Origin: Cellulomonas palmilytica
GTDB taxonomy: Bacteria > Actinomycetota > Actinomycetes > Actinomycetales > Cellulomonadaceae
Assembly (NCBI RefSeq): GCF_021590045.1
Contig: NZ_CP062221.1
Coordinates: 372,001 to 436,000 of the forward strand
DNA length: 64,000 nt
Direction: 5' to 3'
A program made the position numbers and the translations under genes. The stretch's first letter is position 1. The number at the start of each line of letters is the position of its first letter. Below, one piece after another: positions 7,512 to 15,163 of the stretch. A model generated the notes under the pieces. It was not told where the DNA came from, did no database searches, and was given only the letters and a program-made list of their open reading frames with translations.

Positions 7512-8438
7512 TCAGATCAGCTCGACGCGGTCCGCCTGGGGGCCGCGGTCGCTCTGGCGCACCTGGTAGCGCACGCGGTCGCCCTCCTGCAGCACGTCGT
7601 CGCCGCGGACCACGGACACGTGCACGAACAGGTCGTCGCCGCCCGCGTCCGGCCGGATGAACCCGAAGCCACGGTCGGCGTCGTAGCGGGCGACGACGCC
7701 CTGGCCGCCGCGCGCGGGCGCTCCCGAGCCGCGGTGCGCGTCGGACCGGCCGCGGCCGCCAGCACGCGGCGCGGGGCGGCGGGGGCGGCCGCCGACGAGC
7801 TCGACGTCGCGCGCCTGCAGCCCGCGGTCGCCCTCGACGACGTCGAACGCGATCCGGTCGCCCTCGGCGAGCTCGCGCACGCCGCCGAGCAGGGAGCTGG
7901 CGTGGACGAACACGTCGCCGCCCGAGTCGGCCGTCGCGAAGCCGAAGCCCTTGTCCGCGTCGTACCAGCTCACGGTGCCGTTCGCGCCGTCGTCCTCCCC
8001 GCCGGTCGACGACGAGCCGAGCGGCAGCAGGTGGTCCGCCTGCGGGCCGCGCTCGCCGGGCACGACGAGGAACGCGACGCGCTGCCCCTCGTGGATCACG
8101 CCGCCGCCGACGATCGCCGAGGAGTGCACGAAGATCTCCGCGCCGCCGTCGTCGGGCGTCAGGAAGCCGTAGCCCTTCGCGGGCTCGTACCAGGACACCG
8201 TGCCGAGCCGCCCGAGCGCGGCGTCCGAGGCGACGTCGCCCGTGACGCGCACGCGCCGCGCCTGCGGACCGCGGTCACCCTCGCCGACCTCGAACTCGAC
8301 CTCCTGCCCCTCGCGGAGCGCGCGCTCGTCGCCAAGGACCTCCGAGGCGTGGACGAACAGGTCCGGCTCGTCGTCCCCGAGGGCCAGGAAGCCGAAGCCT
8401 CGCTCGGTGTCGAACCATCGGACGGTTCCCTGGGGCAC
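7512..8438 (-). CDS. Protein with four tandem cold-shock domains
   Basis: A 308-aa protein built almost entirely of four cold-shock (OB-fold, single-strand nucleic-acid binding) domains at about residues 1-66, 78-140, 154-215 and 245-308. Each carries an RNP1-like motif (RGFGFL, KGYGFL, KGFGFA, RGFGFI) and an RNP2-like motif (DLFVHAS, EIFVHSS, DVFVHAS, DLFVHVS), and each ends with GDRGPQA or a close variant. An Arg/Gly-rich linker (about 216-244) separates domains 3 and 4. Ordinary bacterial Csp proteins are one domain of about 67 aa, so this is a multivalent RNA/ssDNA binder or chaperone. The GTG at 8438 follows a GAGGAG. Confidence 0.88.
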   Translation of the reverse strand: MPQGTVRWFDTERGFGFLALGDDEPDLFVHASEVLGDERALREGQEVEFEVGEGDRGPQARRVRVTGDVASDAALGRLGTVSWYEPAKGYGFLTPDDGGAEIFVHSSAIVGGGVIHEGQRVAFLVVPGERGPQADHLLPLGSSSTGGEDDGANGTVSWYDADKGFGFATADSGGDVFVHASSLLGGVRELAEGDRIAFDVVEGDRGLQARDVELVGGRPRRPAPRAGGRGRSDAHRGSGAPARGGQGVVARYDADRGFGFIRPDAGGDDLFVHVSVVRGDDVLQEGDRVRYQVRQSDRGPQADRVELI

Positions 8439-8544
8439 GGCGTTCTCCTCGTCGGAAGGTGGGGTTGCTGCCTCCAGTGTCCCCCGCGGCGAGCAGCGCG
8501 CGAGCCACGGGGTGCACGCCGGTGGCCTGGCTAGGGTGGCGGTC

Positions 8545-9351
8545 GTGGCGATGACGGCACGGCAGGTGGCGGAGCGGATGGGTGCGGCCGTGGGGGCGCA
8601 GCCCCGGCCGAGCACGGTCGACGGGTTCCTCGCGGGAGACCCGGACGCGCCGGTGCGCGGTGTCGCGGTGACGATGATGGCGACGTTCGACGTGCTGCAG
8701 CGCGCTGCCGCCCGCAGCCTCGACCTCGTCGTGTCGCACGAGCCGCTGTACTTCGACCACCAGGGCGCGTCCGACGACGAGCTCGCCGCCGAGCGCGATC
8801 CGGTGCACGCCGCGAAGGCCGCGTTCGTCGCCGAGCACGGCCTGCGTGTGCTGCGCGCGCACGACGCGTGGCACGACCGCCGCCCGGACGGGATCCTCAC
8901 CGGCACGGCCCGCGCGCTGGGCTGGCTCGACGCGGCCCGACCGGACGACCCGGCGGTGTTCGACCTGCCGACGACGACGCTCGGGGACCTCGCCGCGCAC
9001 GTCGCGCGGTCGCTGGGTGCCCGGGCCCTGCGGTACGTCGGCGACCCCGGGACGCGCGTGTCGGTCGTCGGGCTGCAGCCCGGGTTCGTCGGGTTCACGC
9101 GCAACCGGCACCTGCTCGCGCGGCCGGACGTGGACGCGCTCGTCATCGGCGAGGGGCACGAGTGGGAGACCGGCGAGTACGCCGCGGACGCGGTGACCGC
9201 CGGGGTGTGCGCGGGCGTGGTCGTCGTCGGGCACGTGCCGTCCGAGCAGGAGGGCATGGCCGAGGCCGCGCGCTGGCTGACCGACCTGCTGCCCGAGCTG
9301 CCCGTCGAGCTCGTCGCCACCGAGGACCCGTTCCGGACCGTCAGCGCGTAG
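8545..9351 (+). CDS. Nif3/DUF34-family dinuclear metal protein
   Basis: A Nif3-like protein of 268 aa. Family features are the N-terminal TARQVAERMGAAVG, the metal-binding SHEPLYFDHQGA near residue 70, the later GDPGTRVSVVGLQPG, and the closing metal-ligand region ALVIGEGHEWE. Members bind two metal ions in a toroidal hexamer, and their reaction is still debated; a hydrolase role has been proposed. The start can be the GTG at 8545 or the ATG at 8551. The 3' end overlaps the convergent kinase gene by 11 bp. Confidence 0.8.
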   Translation: MAMTARQVAERMGAAVGAQPRPSTVDGFLAGDPDAPVRGVAVTMMATFDVLQRAAARSLDLVVSHEPLYFDHQGASDDELAAERDPVHAAKAAFVAEHGLRVLRAHDAWHDRRPDGILTGTARALGWLDAARPDDPAVFDLPTTTLGDLAAHVARSLGARALRYVGDPGTRVSVVGLQPGFVGFTRNRHLLARPDVDALVIGEGHEWETGEYAADAVTAGVCAGVVVVGHVPSEQEGMAEAARWLTDLLPELPVELVATEDPFRTVSA

Positions 9352-10363
9352 GACCGTCGGCCGGTCCGTACCGGGCGGTCAGGTCGCCGTCGACCAGGCG
9401 CCAGCAGAAGTCGTTCATGCGCGCCGCGGCCGGCGCGTGCCGCGCAAGGATGTCCGCCACCTCGGGCGGCACGTCGGCGGGGATGTCGCCGTCCGCGCAG
9501 CGGCGCACGTACGCGTTGCGCTCCACCGGTCCGCCGGAGTCCGGGAGCGGGACGCCGCACACCGTCGTGACCAGCCAGTTCACCAGGCGCATCGAGGCGT
9601 AGTCCGCGTCGTGGTCGCGGTTGGCGACGACGAACGCGCGCTCCTCGTCGGACAGCTCGAACGCCGACGACGTGGCGAGGCCGAAGTCGACGAGGTACGC
9701 ACGCTCGTCGTCGGCGCGCAGGTTGCCGAGGTGCGCGTCCAGGTGCAGCAGGTCGAGGTCGCGCAGCGCGTCGACGATCCCGAACAGGTGCCGCTCGAGC
9801 GTCGCCGGCTCGCCCAGGGGTCCGTCGAGCCGGTCGGCCAGCGCGTGCGGGACGTGCTCGGTGAACATCACGAGGCTGCGCGTCGCCCGCGCGAGCTCCT
9901 CGAACCGCGTCCGGACCCCCGGCGCGCCGCCGAACTGCGCGACGACCGCCTCGACGTCACGGTGCTCGTCGGCGGCCGGCGGGCGGCCCGGCAGCACCCG
10001 CCAGTGGTGCAGCAGCGCGAACGCCTCGGTGCGGTCGTCGAGCACGGCCCGCGTGACCGTCTCGTTCGCCGCGAGCTCGCGCCACGCGCTGAAGCCCGGC
10101 CCTGCCAGCGGGTACATGCCGTACTGGCAGGCCAGGGGCACGTCGAACAGGTTCGCGGTGCTGCGCGGGTGGGCGAGCTCACGGTCCGTGATCGCGATGC
10201 GCTTGACGAACACGCGCCCGCCCGCGACGTCCAGCACCGACGAGCCGCCGCCCACGCTCACCGCGTCCGGCGCCGCGTCGAGCACCGCCAGCAGCTCGTC
10301 GTCGTCCCGCGCGTCGAGCCACGCGGAGACCGTCTCGTGGCGGGCGCGACGGTCGGGGAGCAT
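9341..10363 (-). CDS. Protein-kinase-like/aminoglycoside-phosphotransferase-like protein
   Basis: A 340-aa protein with a kinase-like fold. An N-lobe with VFVKRIAITDRE (the Lys that would bind ATP) is followed by a C-lobe carrying LHLDAHLGNL (the H-x-D-x-H-x-x-N catalytic loop) and YLVDFGLATSS (a DFG-like metal loop). The DFG-type loop makes it closer to protein or small-molecule serine kinases than to classical antibiotic phosphotransferases. The C-terminal third is specific to this family and unassigned. No partner gene is evident; its neighbour converges with an 11-bp overlap. Confidence 0.7.
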   Translation of the reverse strand: MLPDRRARHETVSAWLDARDDDELLAVLDAAPDAVSVGGGSSVLDVAGGRVFVKRIAITDRELAHPRSTANLFDVPLACQYGMYPLAGPGFSAWRELAANETVTRAVLDDRTEAFALLHHWRVLPGRPPAADEHRDVEAVVAQFGGAPGVRTRFEELARATRSLVMFTEHVPHALADRLDGPLGEPATLERHLFGIVDALRDLDLLHLDAHLGNLRADDERAYLVDFGLATSSAFELSDEERAFVVANRDHDADYASMRLVNWLVTTVCGVPLPDSGGPVERNAYVRRCADGDIPADVPPEVADILARHAPAAARMNDFCWRLVDGDLTARYGPADGPTR

Positions 10364-10450
10364 CGACCCATCCTGCCTCCGGGTAGGCCGACCAGGTGGT
10401 TCGCGTGCGCCTTCGTGGACATCTGTCCGATTTGCCCTAATCTCGGCCAG

Positions 10451-11293
10451 GTGGACCCCATCCTCACGCCGCCGCAGCACGCGCCGCACCCGCCGACGCT
10501 CGACGAGCTCCTGCACCGCGCCGACGCCGCCGCGCGCGCGGGCGACTGGACCGCCGCCGCACGCGCGTGGCTCGAGGCCGGCAGCCGGCACGGCGCCGAC
10601 GTGAGCACCGCGCTCGAGCACGCCGCGGTGCACCTCGACGGACGCACCGAGGCCGGGGACGCCGCGGCGGCCGGGGTGCTCGCGCTCATGCTCGCCGAGT
10701 TCATCGGCGACCTGTCCGCCGCGGCGGACTACGCGCGCGTCGCCGCGGAGGGCGGCGACCCGCTCGGGCAGCGGATCTGGGGCTTCCTGCTGTCGGAGGG
10801 TCACGGCGTCGAGCACGACGAGGAGGCGGGCGCGGCGTGGACGCGACGAGCCGCCGACCAGGGCGACGCGATCGCCCTGCTCAACCTCGTGTCCTTCGTG
10901 CCCGAGCGGGACGGCGACATGCTGCTCGCGCTCGCCGCCGCGATGGGCGTCGAGCGCGCGGGCGCGCGGCTCGGCGACCGGCTCGCCGAGCGGGACGACG
11001 ATGAGGACGCGCTGCGCTGGTACGTGTGGGCGGCCGAGCGCGGGCACACCGGCGCGATGCGCGCCGCCGCCGACTGGTGCCGCGACGGGATCGGCACGCG
11101 CCCCGACCCGGCGGCCGCCGTGCGCTGGTACCTGACGCTCCTTGCCCACGGCGACGGGGACGGCGTGCACGAGGCGATGCAGGTGGTCCGGGAGCACGAC
11201 CTGACGGACGCGGAGGTCCGGGCGGCCGCAGCGGCCGCGGGCCGCCCGTCGGCGGCGGACTCGCTGCTCTCGGTCGTCCGCCGCGCCGGCTGA
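10451..11293 (+). CDS. Sel1-like/TPR-like repeat protein
   Basis: A 280-aa all-helical repeat protein. Repeats such as ADYARVAAEGGDPLGQRIWG, EEAGAAWTRRAADQGDA and ALRWYVWAAERGHTGAM match the A..W...AA..G...A pattern of Sel1-like repeats, which are protein-interaction scaffolds. There is no signal peptide, so it is probably cytosolic. The GTG at 10451 follows the short divergent promoter space with the kinase gene. The interaction partner is unknown. Confidence 0.75.
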   Translation: MDPILTPPQHAPHPPTLDELLHRADAAARAGDWTAAARAWLEAGSRHGADVSTALEHAAVHLDGRTEAGDAAAAGVLALMLAEFIGDLSAAADYARVAAEGGDPLGQRIWGFLLSEGHGVEHDEEAGAAWTRRAADQGDAIALLNLVSFVPERDGDMLLALAAAMGVERAGARLGDRLAERDDDEDALRWYVWAAERGHTGAMRAAADWCRDGIGTRPDPAAAVRWYLTLLAHGDGDGVHEAMQVVREHDLTDAEVRAAAAAAGRPSAADSLLSVVRRAG

Positions 11294-11345
11294 CGCCTGT
11301 CGACACCGGCCTACGGGCCCGCCGGGCAGGACTGCCACCGGTGTT

Positions 11346-11378
11346 ACTATCGTCGCTGTTAATATCTTTGATGATAGT
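11346..11378. promoter_or_regulatory. AT-rich inverted repeat upstream of the DUF234 ATPase gene
   Basis: ACTATCGTC at 11346-11354 and GATGATAGT at 11370-11378 form an inverted repeat with one mismatch. They flank an AT-rich core containing TTAATAT, in a genome where such AT runs are rare. It ends 9 bp before the ATG of the ATPase gene and includes a possible -10 box (TAATAT, 11360-11365). A promoter with an overlapping operator is the simplest reading. Confidence 0.45.
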
Positions 11379-11387
11379 GGAGCCGGG

Positions 11388-12806
11388 ATGACAGGGTTCG
11401 TCGGGCGCAGCCGGGAGCTGGCCGACCTTCACGCACAGCTGACGGTGGTCGAGTCCGGCACCCGCGACGCGCGCGGCGTCGCGATCCTCCTGCGCGGACG
11501 GCGCCGGGTCGGCAAGAGCCGGCTCGCGGAGGAGCTCGTCGCGCGCGAGGGCGTCCCTCACGTGACGTTCCAGGCCGCCCGGCACGCACCCGTCCAGGAG
11601 GAGCTCGACGCATTCGCGCGTGCGATCGCGACCTCCGACCTCCCCGACGCGGCGATCGCCGCCGAGACCAGCCCGACGACGCTCACCGCCGCTCTCACCC
11701 TGCTCGCCGCCGCGCTCCCCGACGACCGACGTTCCGTCGTCGTGCTCGACGAGGTCCCGTGGCTGCTCGAGGCCTTCCCCGGAGGTGCGGGCGAGCTGCA
11801 GCGCACGTGGGACCAGGCGCTGTCCCGCAAGCCCGTGCTGCTCCTGCTGCTCGGGTCCGACCTCGCGATGATGGAGCACCTCGCCCAGGCCGATCAGCCG
11901 TTCCACGGGCGCGCCACCGAGATGGTGCTGCACGCCCTGTCCCCCCGCGACGTCGCCCGGATGACCGGGCTCACCGGCGTGGACGCGTTCGACGCGCACC
12001 TCATCACCGGCGGACAGCCGCTCATCGCCCAGGAGTGGCAGCCGCAGGAACCGCCCTCGCAGTTCCTCGCGCGGTCCTTCGGGACGTCGTTGTCCGCGCT
12101 CGTCGCCTCCGGCACCCGCGTGCTCGACTCCGAGTTCCCCGAGGGCGACCTCACGCGACGCGTGCTCACCACCATCGGCGACGGCGAGCGGACCTTCACC
12201 AAGATCCAGCACGCGACCGGCCTGCAACCGACCTCGCTCCACCGCGTCCTGAAGACGCTGCTCGCCAAGCGGGTCGTCGCGGTCGACTCGCCCCTGTCCA
12301 CCGCGCGCTCGCGCGAGACCCGGTACCGCGTCGCCGACCCCGCGCTGCGGTTCTGGCTCCCGTTCGTCGAGCCCGCGCTGCACGAGGTCGACCGGGCCCG
12401 CCCCGACCTGGCCGTCGCGCGCGTCGAGCGGTCGTACTCGGCATGGCGGGGGCGTGCCGTCGAGCCGCTCGTGCGCGACGCCGTGTCCCGCCTGCTGCTG
12501 GACACCGAGTGGGCGCACGTCACCGACGTCGGCTCCTGGTGGCCGCGCACCAACAGCCCCGAGCTCGACCTCGTCGGTGCACGCGGGCGCCCCGCCGACG
12601 AGATCGCGTTGGTCGGGACCGTGAAGTGGCGCACGACGCGTCCCGTCGACCGTGGCGACGTCGCCACGCTCACCGCCGGCGCGCTGGCGGTCCCGGGCGT
12701 CGACGCCACCACCCCGCTCGTCGCGGTGTGCCCGGCGGGCGCCGAGGCGGGCCTGGGCCTCGCCGCCGTCTGGGACGCCGACGACCTCCTGACTGCCTGG
12801 CCGTGA
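11388..12806 (+). CDS. ATPase of the archaeal/DUF234 AAA type
   Basis: A 472-aa STAND-like AAA ATPase. It opens with FVGRSRELADLHAQL, a box diagnostic for this group, then LLRGRRRVGKSRLAEEL (Walker A) and VVVLDEVPWLLEAF (Walker B). A winged-helix segment (TFTKIQHATGLQPTSLHRVL) precedes a C-terminal DUF234-like part with a nuclease-like core: ELDLVGARG, then VGTVKWRTT, reminiscent of the D...E/D-x-K signature of restriction-like folds. Such ATPases are widespread but poorly understood. It stands alone with its own AT-rich promoter-like element, so it may be a single-gene accessory unit. Confidence 0.8.
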   Translation: MTGFVGRSRELADLHAQLTVVESGTRDARGVAILLRGRRRVGKSRLAEELVAREGVPHVTFQAARHAPVQEELDAFARAIATSDLPDAAIAAETSPTTLTAALTLLAAALPDDRRSVVVLDEVPWLLEAFPGGAGELQRTWDQALSRKPVLLLLLGSDLAMMEHLAQADQPFHGRATEMVLHALSPRDVARMTGLTGVDAFDAHLITGGQPLIAQEWQPQEPPSQFLARSFGTSLSALVASGTRVLDSEFPEGDLTRRVLTTIGDGERTFTKIQHATGLQPTSLHRVLKTLLAKRVVAVDSPLSTARSRETRYRVADPALRFWLPFVEPALHEVDRARPDLAVARVERSYSAWRGRAVEPLVRDAVSRLLLDTEWAHVTDVGSWWPRTNSPELDLVGARGRPADEIALVGTVKWRTTRPVDRGDVATLTAGALAVPGVDATTPLVAVCPAGAEAGLGLAAVWDADDLLTAWP

Positions 12807-12903
12807 CCGGTCGGACCGGGCCGGACAGTCCTCGTCGTGAACCCCGCCACAGGGGCGGGACCCGCGCCGGTAGGGTGCGGGCACCCGACGACGGGAGGAA
12901 GAC

Positions 12904-13368
12904 GTGCTGGTGCTGCAGCCACCGGTCGTGCGGCCGTTCTGCACGCTCGAGGTCGAGCTCGCGCCGGTCCTGGACCTCGGCGGCGGCCGGACGGGGCAGC
13001 GGCGCGTCGTGCCGATCCGCGGCGGCCGGGTGACCGGGCGGATCAGCGGGACGATCCTCGACGTCGGAGCGGACTGGCAGACGATCGGCCCCGACGGCGT
13101 CGCGGAGCTGGACGCGCGGTACGCGTTCCGCACCGACGACGGCGCGCTCGTCGAGATCGTCAACACCGGCACGCGGCACGGCCCGCCGGACGTCATGGCG
13201 CGCCTCGCGGCGGGCGAGCCGACACCGCCCGAGCAGTACTCGATGCGCTCGGTCGCGCGGCTCGAGAGCGGCCACCCGGACTACCGGTGGCTGAACCGGA
13301 TGGTGTTCGTCGGCACGGGTGCGCGCCACGGCAGCACCGTGCAGGTCGACCTGTACAGCGTGGAGTGA
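12904..13368 (+). CDS. DUF3237-family protein
   Basis: A 154-aa protein with the DUF3237 beta-barrel pattern (ILDVGADWQTIGPDGVAELDARY, then an NTGTRHGP segment, and the closing HPDYRWLNRMVFVGTG). DUF3237 proteins are often beside flavin monooxygenases in degradation or detoxification gene sets, as here, where the monooxygenase starts nine bases after its stop. The catalytic role is unknown. GGAGG precedes the GTG at 12904. Confidence 0.8.
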   Translation: MLVLQPPVVRPFCTLEVELAPVLDLGGGRTGQRRVVPIRGGRVTGRISGTILDVGADWQTIGPDGVAELDARYAFRTDDGALVEIVNTGTRHGPPDVMARLAAGEPTPPEQYSMRSVARLESGHPDYRWLNRMVFVGTGARHGSTVQVDLYSVE

Positions 13369-13376
13369 GGACGGCA

Positions 13377-14669
13377 GTGACGGGACCGCGGGTACTGATC
13401 TGCGGCGGCGGCATCGGCGGGCTCGCCGTGGGGCTGACGCTGCACCAGCTGGGCGTGCCGTTCACGGTGCTCGAGGGCGCGCGCGAGCTCGCACCGCTGG
13501 GTGTCGGGATCAACCTGCAGCCCAACGCGGTGCGTGAGCTCGGCGACCTGGGCATCGGCACGGGCATGCTCGACGCGATCGGCGTGGGCGTGCGCGAGTG
13601 GGCGCTCGTCGGGCGCAACGGCCATGACATCTACAGCGAGCCGCGCGGTCTGCTCGCCGGCTACCGGTGGCCGCAGTACGCGGTGCACCGCGGCCGGCTG
13701 CAGCTCCTGCTGGCCGACACGCTGCGCGAGCGGGCGGGCGACGACGCGATCCGGCTCGGGCACCGCGTCACGGGCTACGAGAAGAACGCGGACGGGACGG
13801 TCGCCGCGGTCGGGCGGCGCGCGGACGGGGCACCGTTCCGGGAGGACGGGACGCTGCTCGTCGGCGCCGACGGCATCCACTCGGCCGTGCGCGCGCAGAT
13901 GCACCCCGACCAGCCGCCGATCCACTGGGGCGGCACGATCATGTGGCGGGGCACGTCCCAGGCGCCGCCGATCCGCACGGGCTCGTCGTTCGTCGGGCTG
14001 GGTTCCGCCCAGCATCGCGTGGTGCTCTACCCGATCTCCCCCGCGGACCCCGCGACGGGGCTGGCGACCGTCAACTGGATCGCCGAGCTGCGGGTCGACG
14101 CGTCGCACGACTGGCAGTCCACCGGCTGGTTCCGGGCCGTGGACGTCGCGGAGTTCGCGCACCACTTCGACGACTGGCGCTACGACTGGCTCGACGTGCC
14201 GGACCTGCTGCGCCGCGCCGAGGTCGCGTACGAGAACCCGATGATCGACCGCGACCCGGTCCCCACGTGGCAGGACGGGCCCGTGCTGCTCGTCGGCGAC
14301 GCCGCGCACGCGATGTACCCGACGGGGTCCAACGGGGCGAGCCAGGCGATCATGGACGCCCGCCTGCTCGGCGCCGCGATGCTGCGCCACGGCGTCGGCG
14401 TCGAGGCGCTCGCCGCGTTCGACGCCCAGCTGTGCGGGCCCGTCTCCGAGCTCGTGCTGCGCAACCGCGGCGACGGCCCGTTCGGGCTCCTCGACCTCGT
14501 CGACCAGCGGTGCGGCGGGCAGTTCGACGACATCGACGACGTGGTCCCGGAGGCGGAGCGCACCGCGTTCATGGCCGGCTACAAGGCCGCCGCGGGCTTC
14601 GCGATCGACCAGCTCAACACGGCCCCGCCGACGATCGCCCCGGGATCCCGCGCGGCGGTCACGGCCTGA
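13377..14669 (+). CDS. FAD-dependent aromatic monooxygenase (PhzS/salicylate-hydroxylase type)
   Basis: A 430-aa single-component flavoprotein hydroxylase. It has the N-terminal GxGxxG dinucleotide fold (LICGGGIGGLAVGLTL), the DG motif in LLVGADGIHSAVRAQM and the FAD-ribityl motif GDAAHAMYPTGSNGASQAI. NLQPNAVRELGDLG and RWPQYAVHRGRLQLLL match the PhzS-like branch. It would hydroxylate an aromatic carboxylate or phenazine-like substrate with NAD(P)H and O2; the actual substrate is unknown. It is probably co-transcribed with the DUF3237 gene. Confidence 0.82.
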   Translation: MTGPRVLICGGGIGGLAVGLTLHQLGVPFTVLEGARELAPLGVGINLQPNAVRELGDLGIGTGMLDAIGVGVREWALVGRNGHDIYSEPRGLLAGYRWPQYAVHRGRLQLLLADTLRERAGDDAIRLGHRVTGYEKNADGTVAAVGRRADGAPFREDGTLLVGADGIHSAVRAQMHPDQPPIHWGGTIMWRGTSQAPPIRTGSSFVGLGSAQHRVVLYPISPADPATGLATVNWIAELRVDASHDWQSTGWFRAVDVAEFAHHFDDWRYDWLDVPDLLRRAEVAYENPMIDRDPVPTWQDGPVLLVGDAAHAMYPTGSNGASQAIMDARLLGAAMLRHGVGVEALAAFDAQLCGPVSELVLRNRGDGPFGLLDLVDQRCGGQFDDIDDVVPEAERTAFMAGYKAAAGFAIDQLNTAPPTIAPGSRAAVTA

Positions 14670-14719
14670 CGCGGCACCGTGAGGGCGACGTCGTCGGTGG
14701 TCGCTGCCATGCTCGAGCG

Positions 14720-15115
14720 ATGGAGCTGCGGTTCGACGGCGAGGTGATCTGGTGGCGCGGGCCGGCGCCGTTCCACTTCGTCGCGCTGCCCGACGAGCCG
14801 GCCGCGCGGCTGCGGGAGGTCGCGTCGCGCGTGACCTACGGATGGGGCTGCATCCCGGCGACGGTGACGCTCGGGGGGACGACGTTCACGACGTCGATCT
14901 TCCCGAAGGACGGCGGCTTCCTGGTGCCGGTGAAGACCGCCGCGCGGCGGGCCGAGGGGGTCGAGCTGGGTGACGACGTGTCGCTCGTCGTCGTGGTGGA
15001 GGACCCGGACGCGCCGCCGCCGGCGCCCGTCGAAGAGGCCCCGGCGGCCGCCCGACGACGCCCGGTGCACGACCCGGCGGACGACGACGACTACTTCGAC
15101 CCCGCGGCCGGGTGA
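14720..15115 (+). CDS. DUF1905-family protein
   Basis: A 131-aa protein whose first about 95 residues match the DUF1905 beta-barrel (VIWWRGPAPFHFVALP, YGWGCIPATVTLGGTTFTTS, FPKDGGFLVPVKTAAR). The C-terminal about 35 residues form an acidic, Pro-rich, probably disordered tail ending in DDDDYFDPAAG. The family has no firm biochemical role; some members carry an additional YdeI-type domain, which is absent here. Confidence 0.78.
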   Translation: MELRFDGEVIWWRGPAPFHFVALPDEPAARLREVASRVTYGWGCIPATVTLGGTTFTTSIFPKDGGFLVPVKTAARRAEGVELGDDVSLVVVVEDPDAPPPAPVEEAPAAARRRPVHDPADDDDYFDPAAG

Positions 15116-15138
15116 CGCCGCCCTGCGACCAAGGACCT

Positions 15139-15154
15139 ATACCCCCCGGGGTAT
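15139..15154. promoter_or_regulatory. CstR/CsoR-type operator overlapping a promoter
   Basis: ATACCCC-CC-GGGGTAT is a perfect 7+7 inverted repeat. It overlaps the likely -10 element TATGAT (15152-15157), which lies so close to the ATG at 15164 that the mRNA is probably leaderless. The same half-sites and spacing occur at 26159-26174, in front of a CstR-like repressor. G-tract palindromes of this type are the established operators of CsoR/CstR repressors. That this particular repressor binds here is an inference. Confidence 0.78.
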
Positions 15155-15163
15155 GATGGGGTC

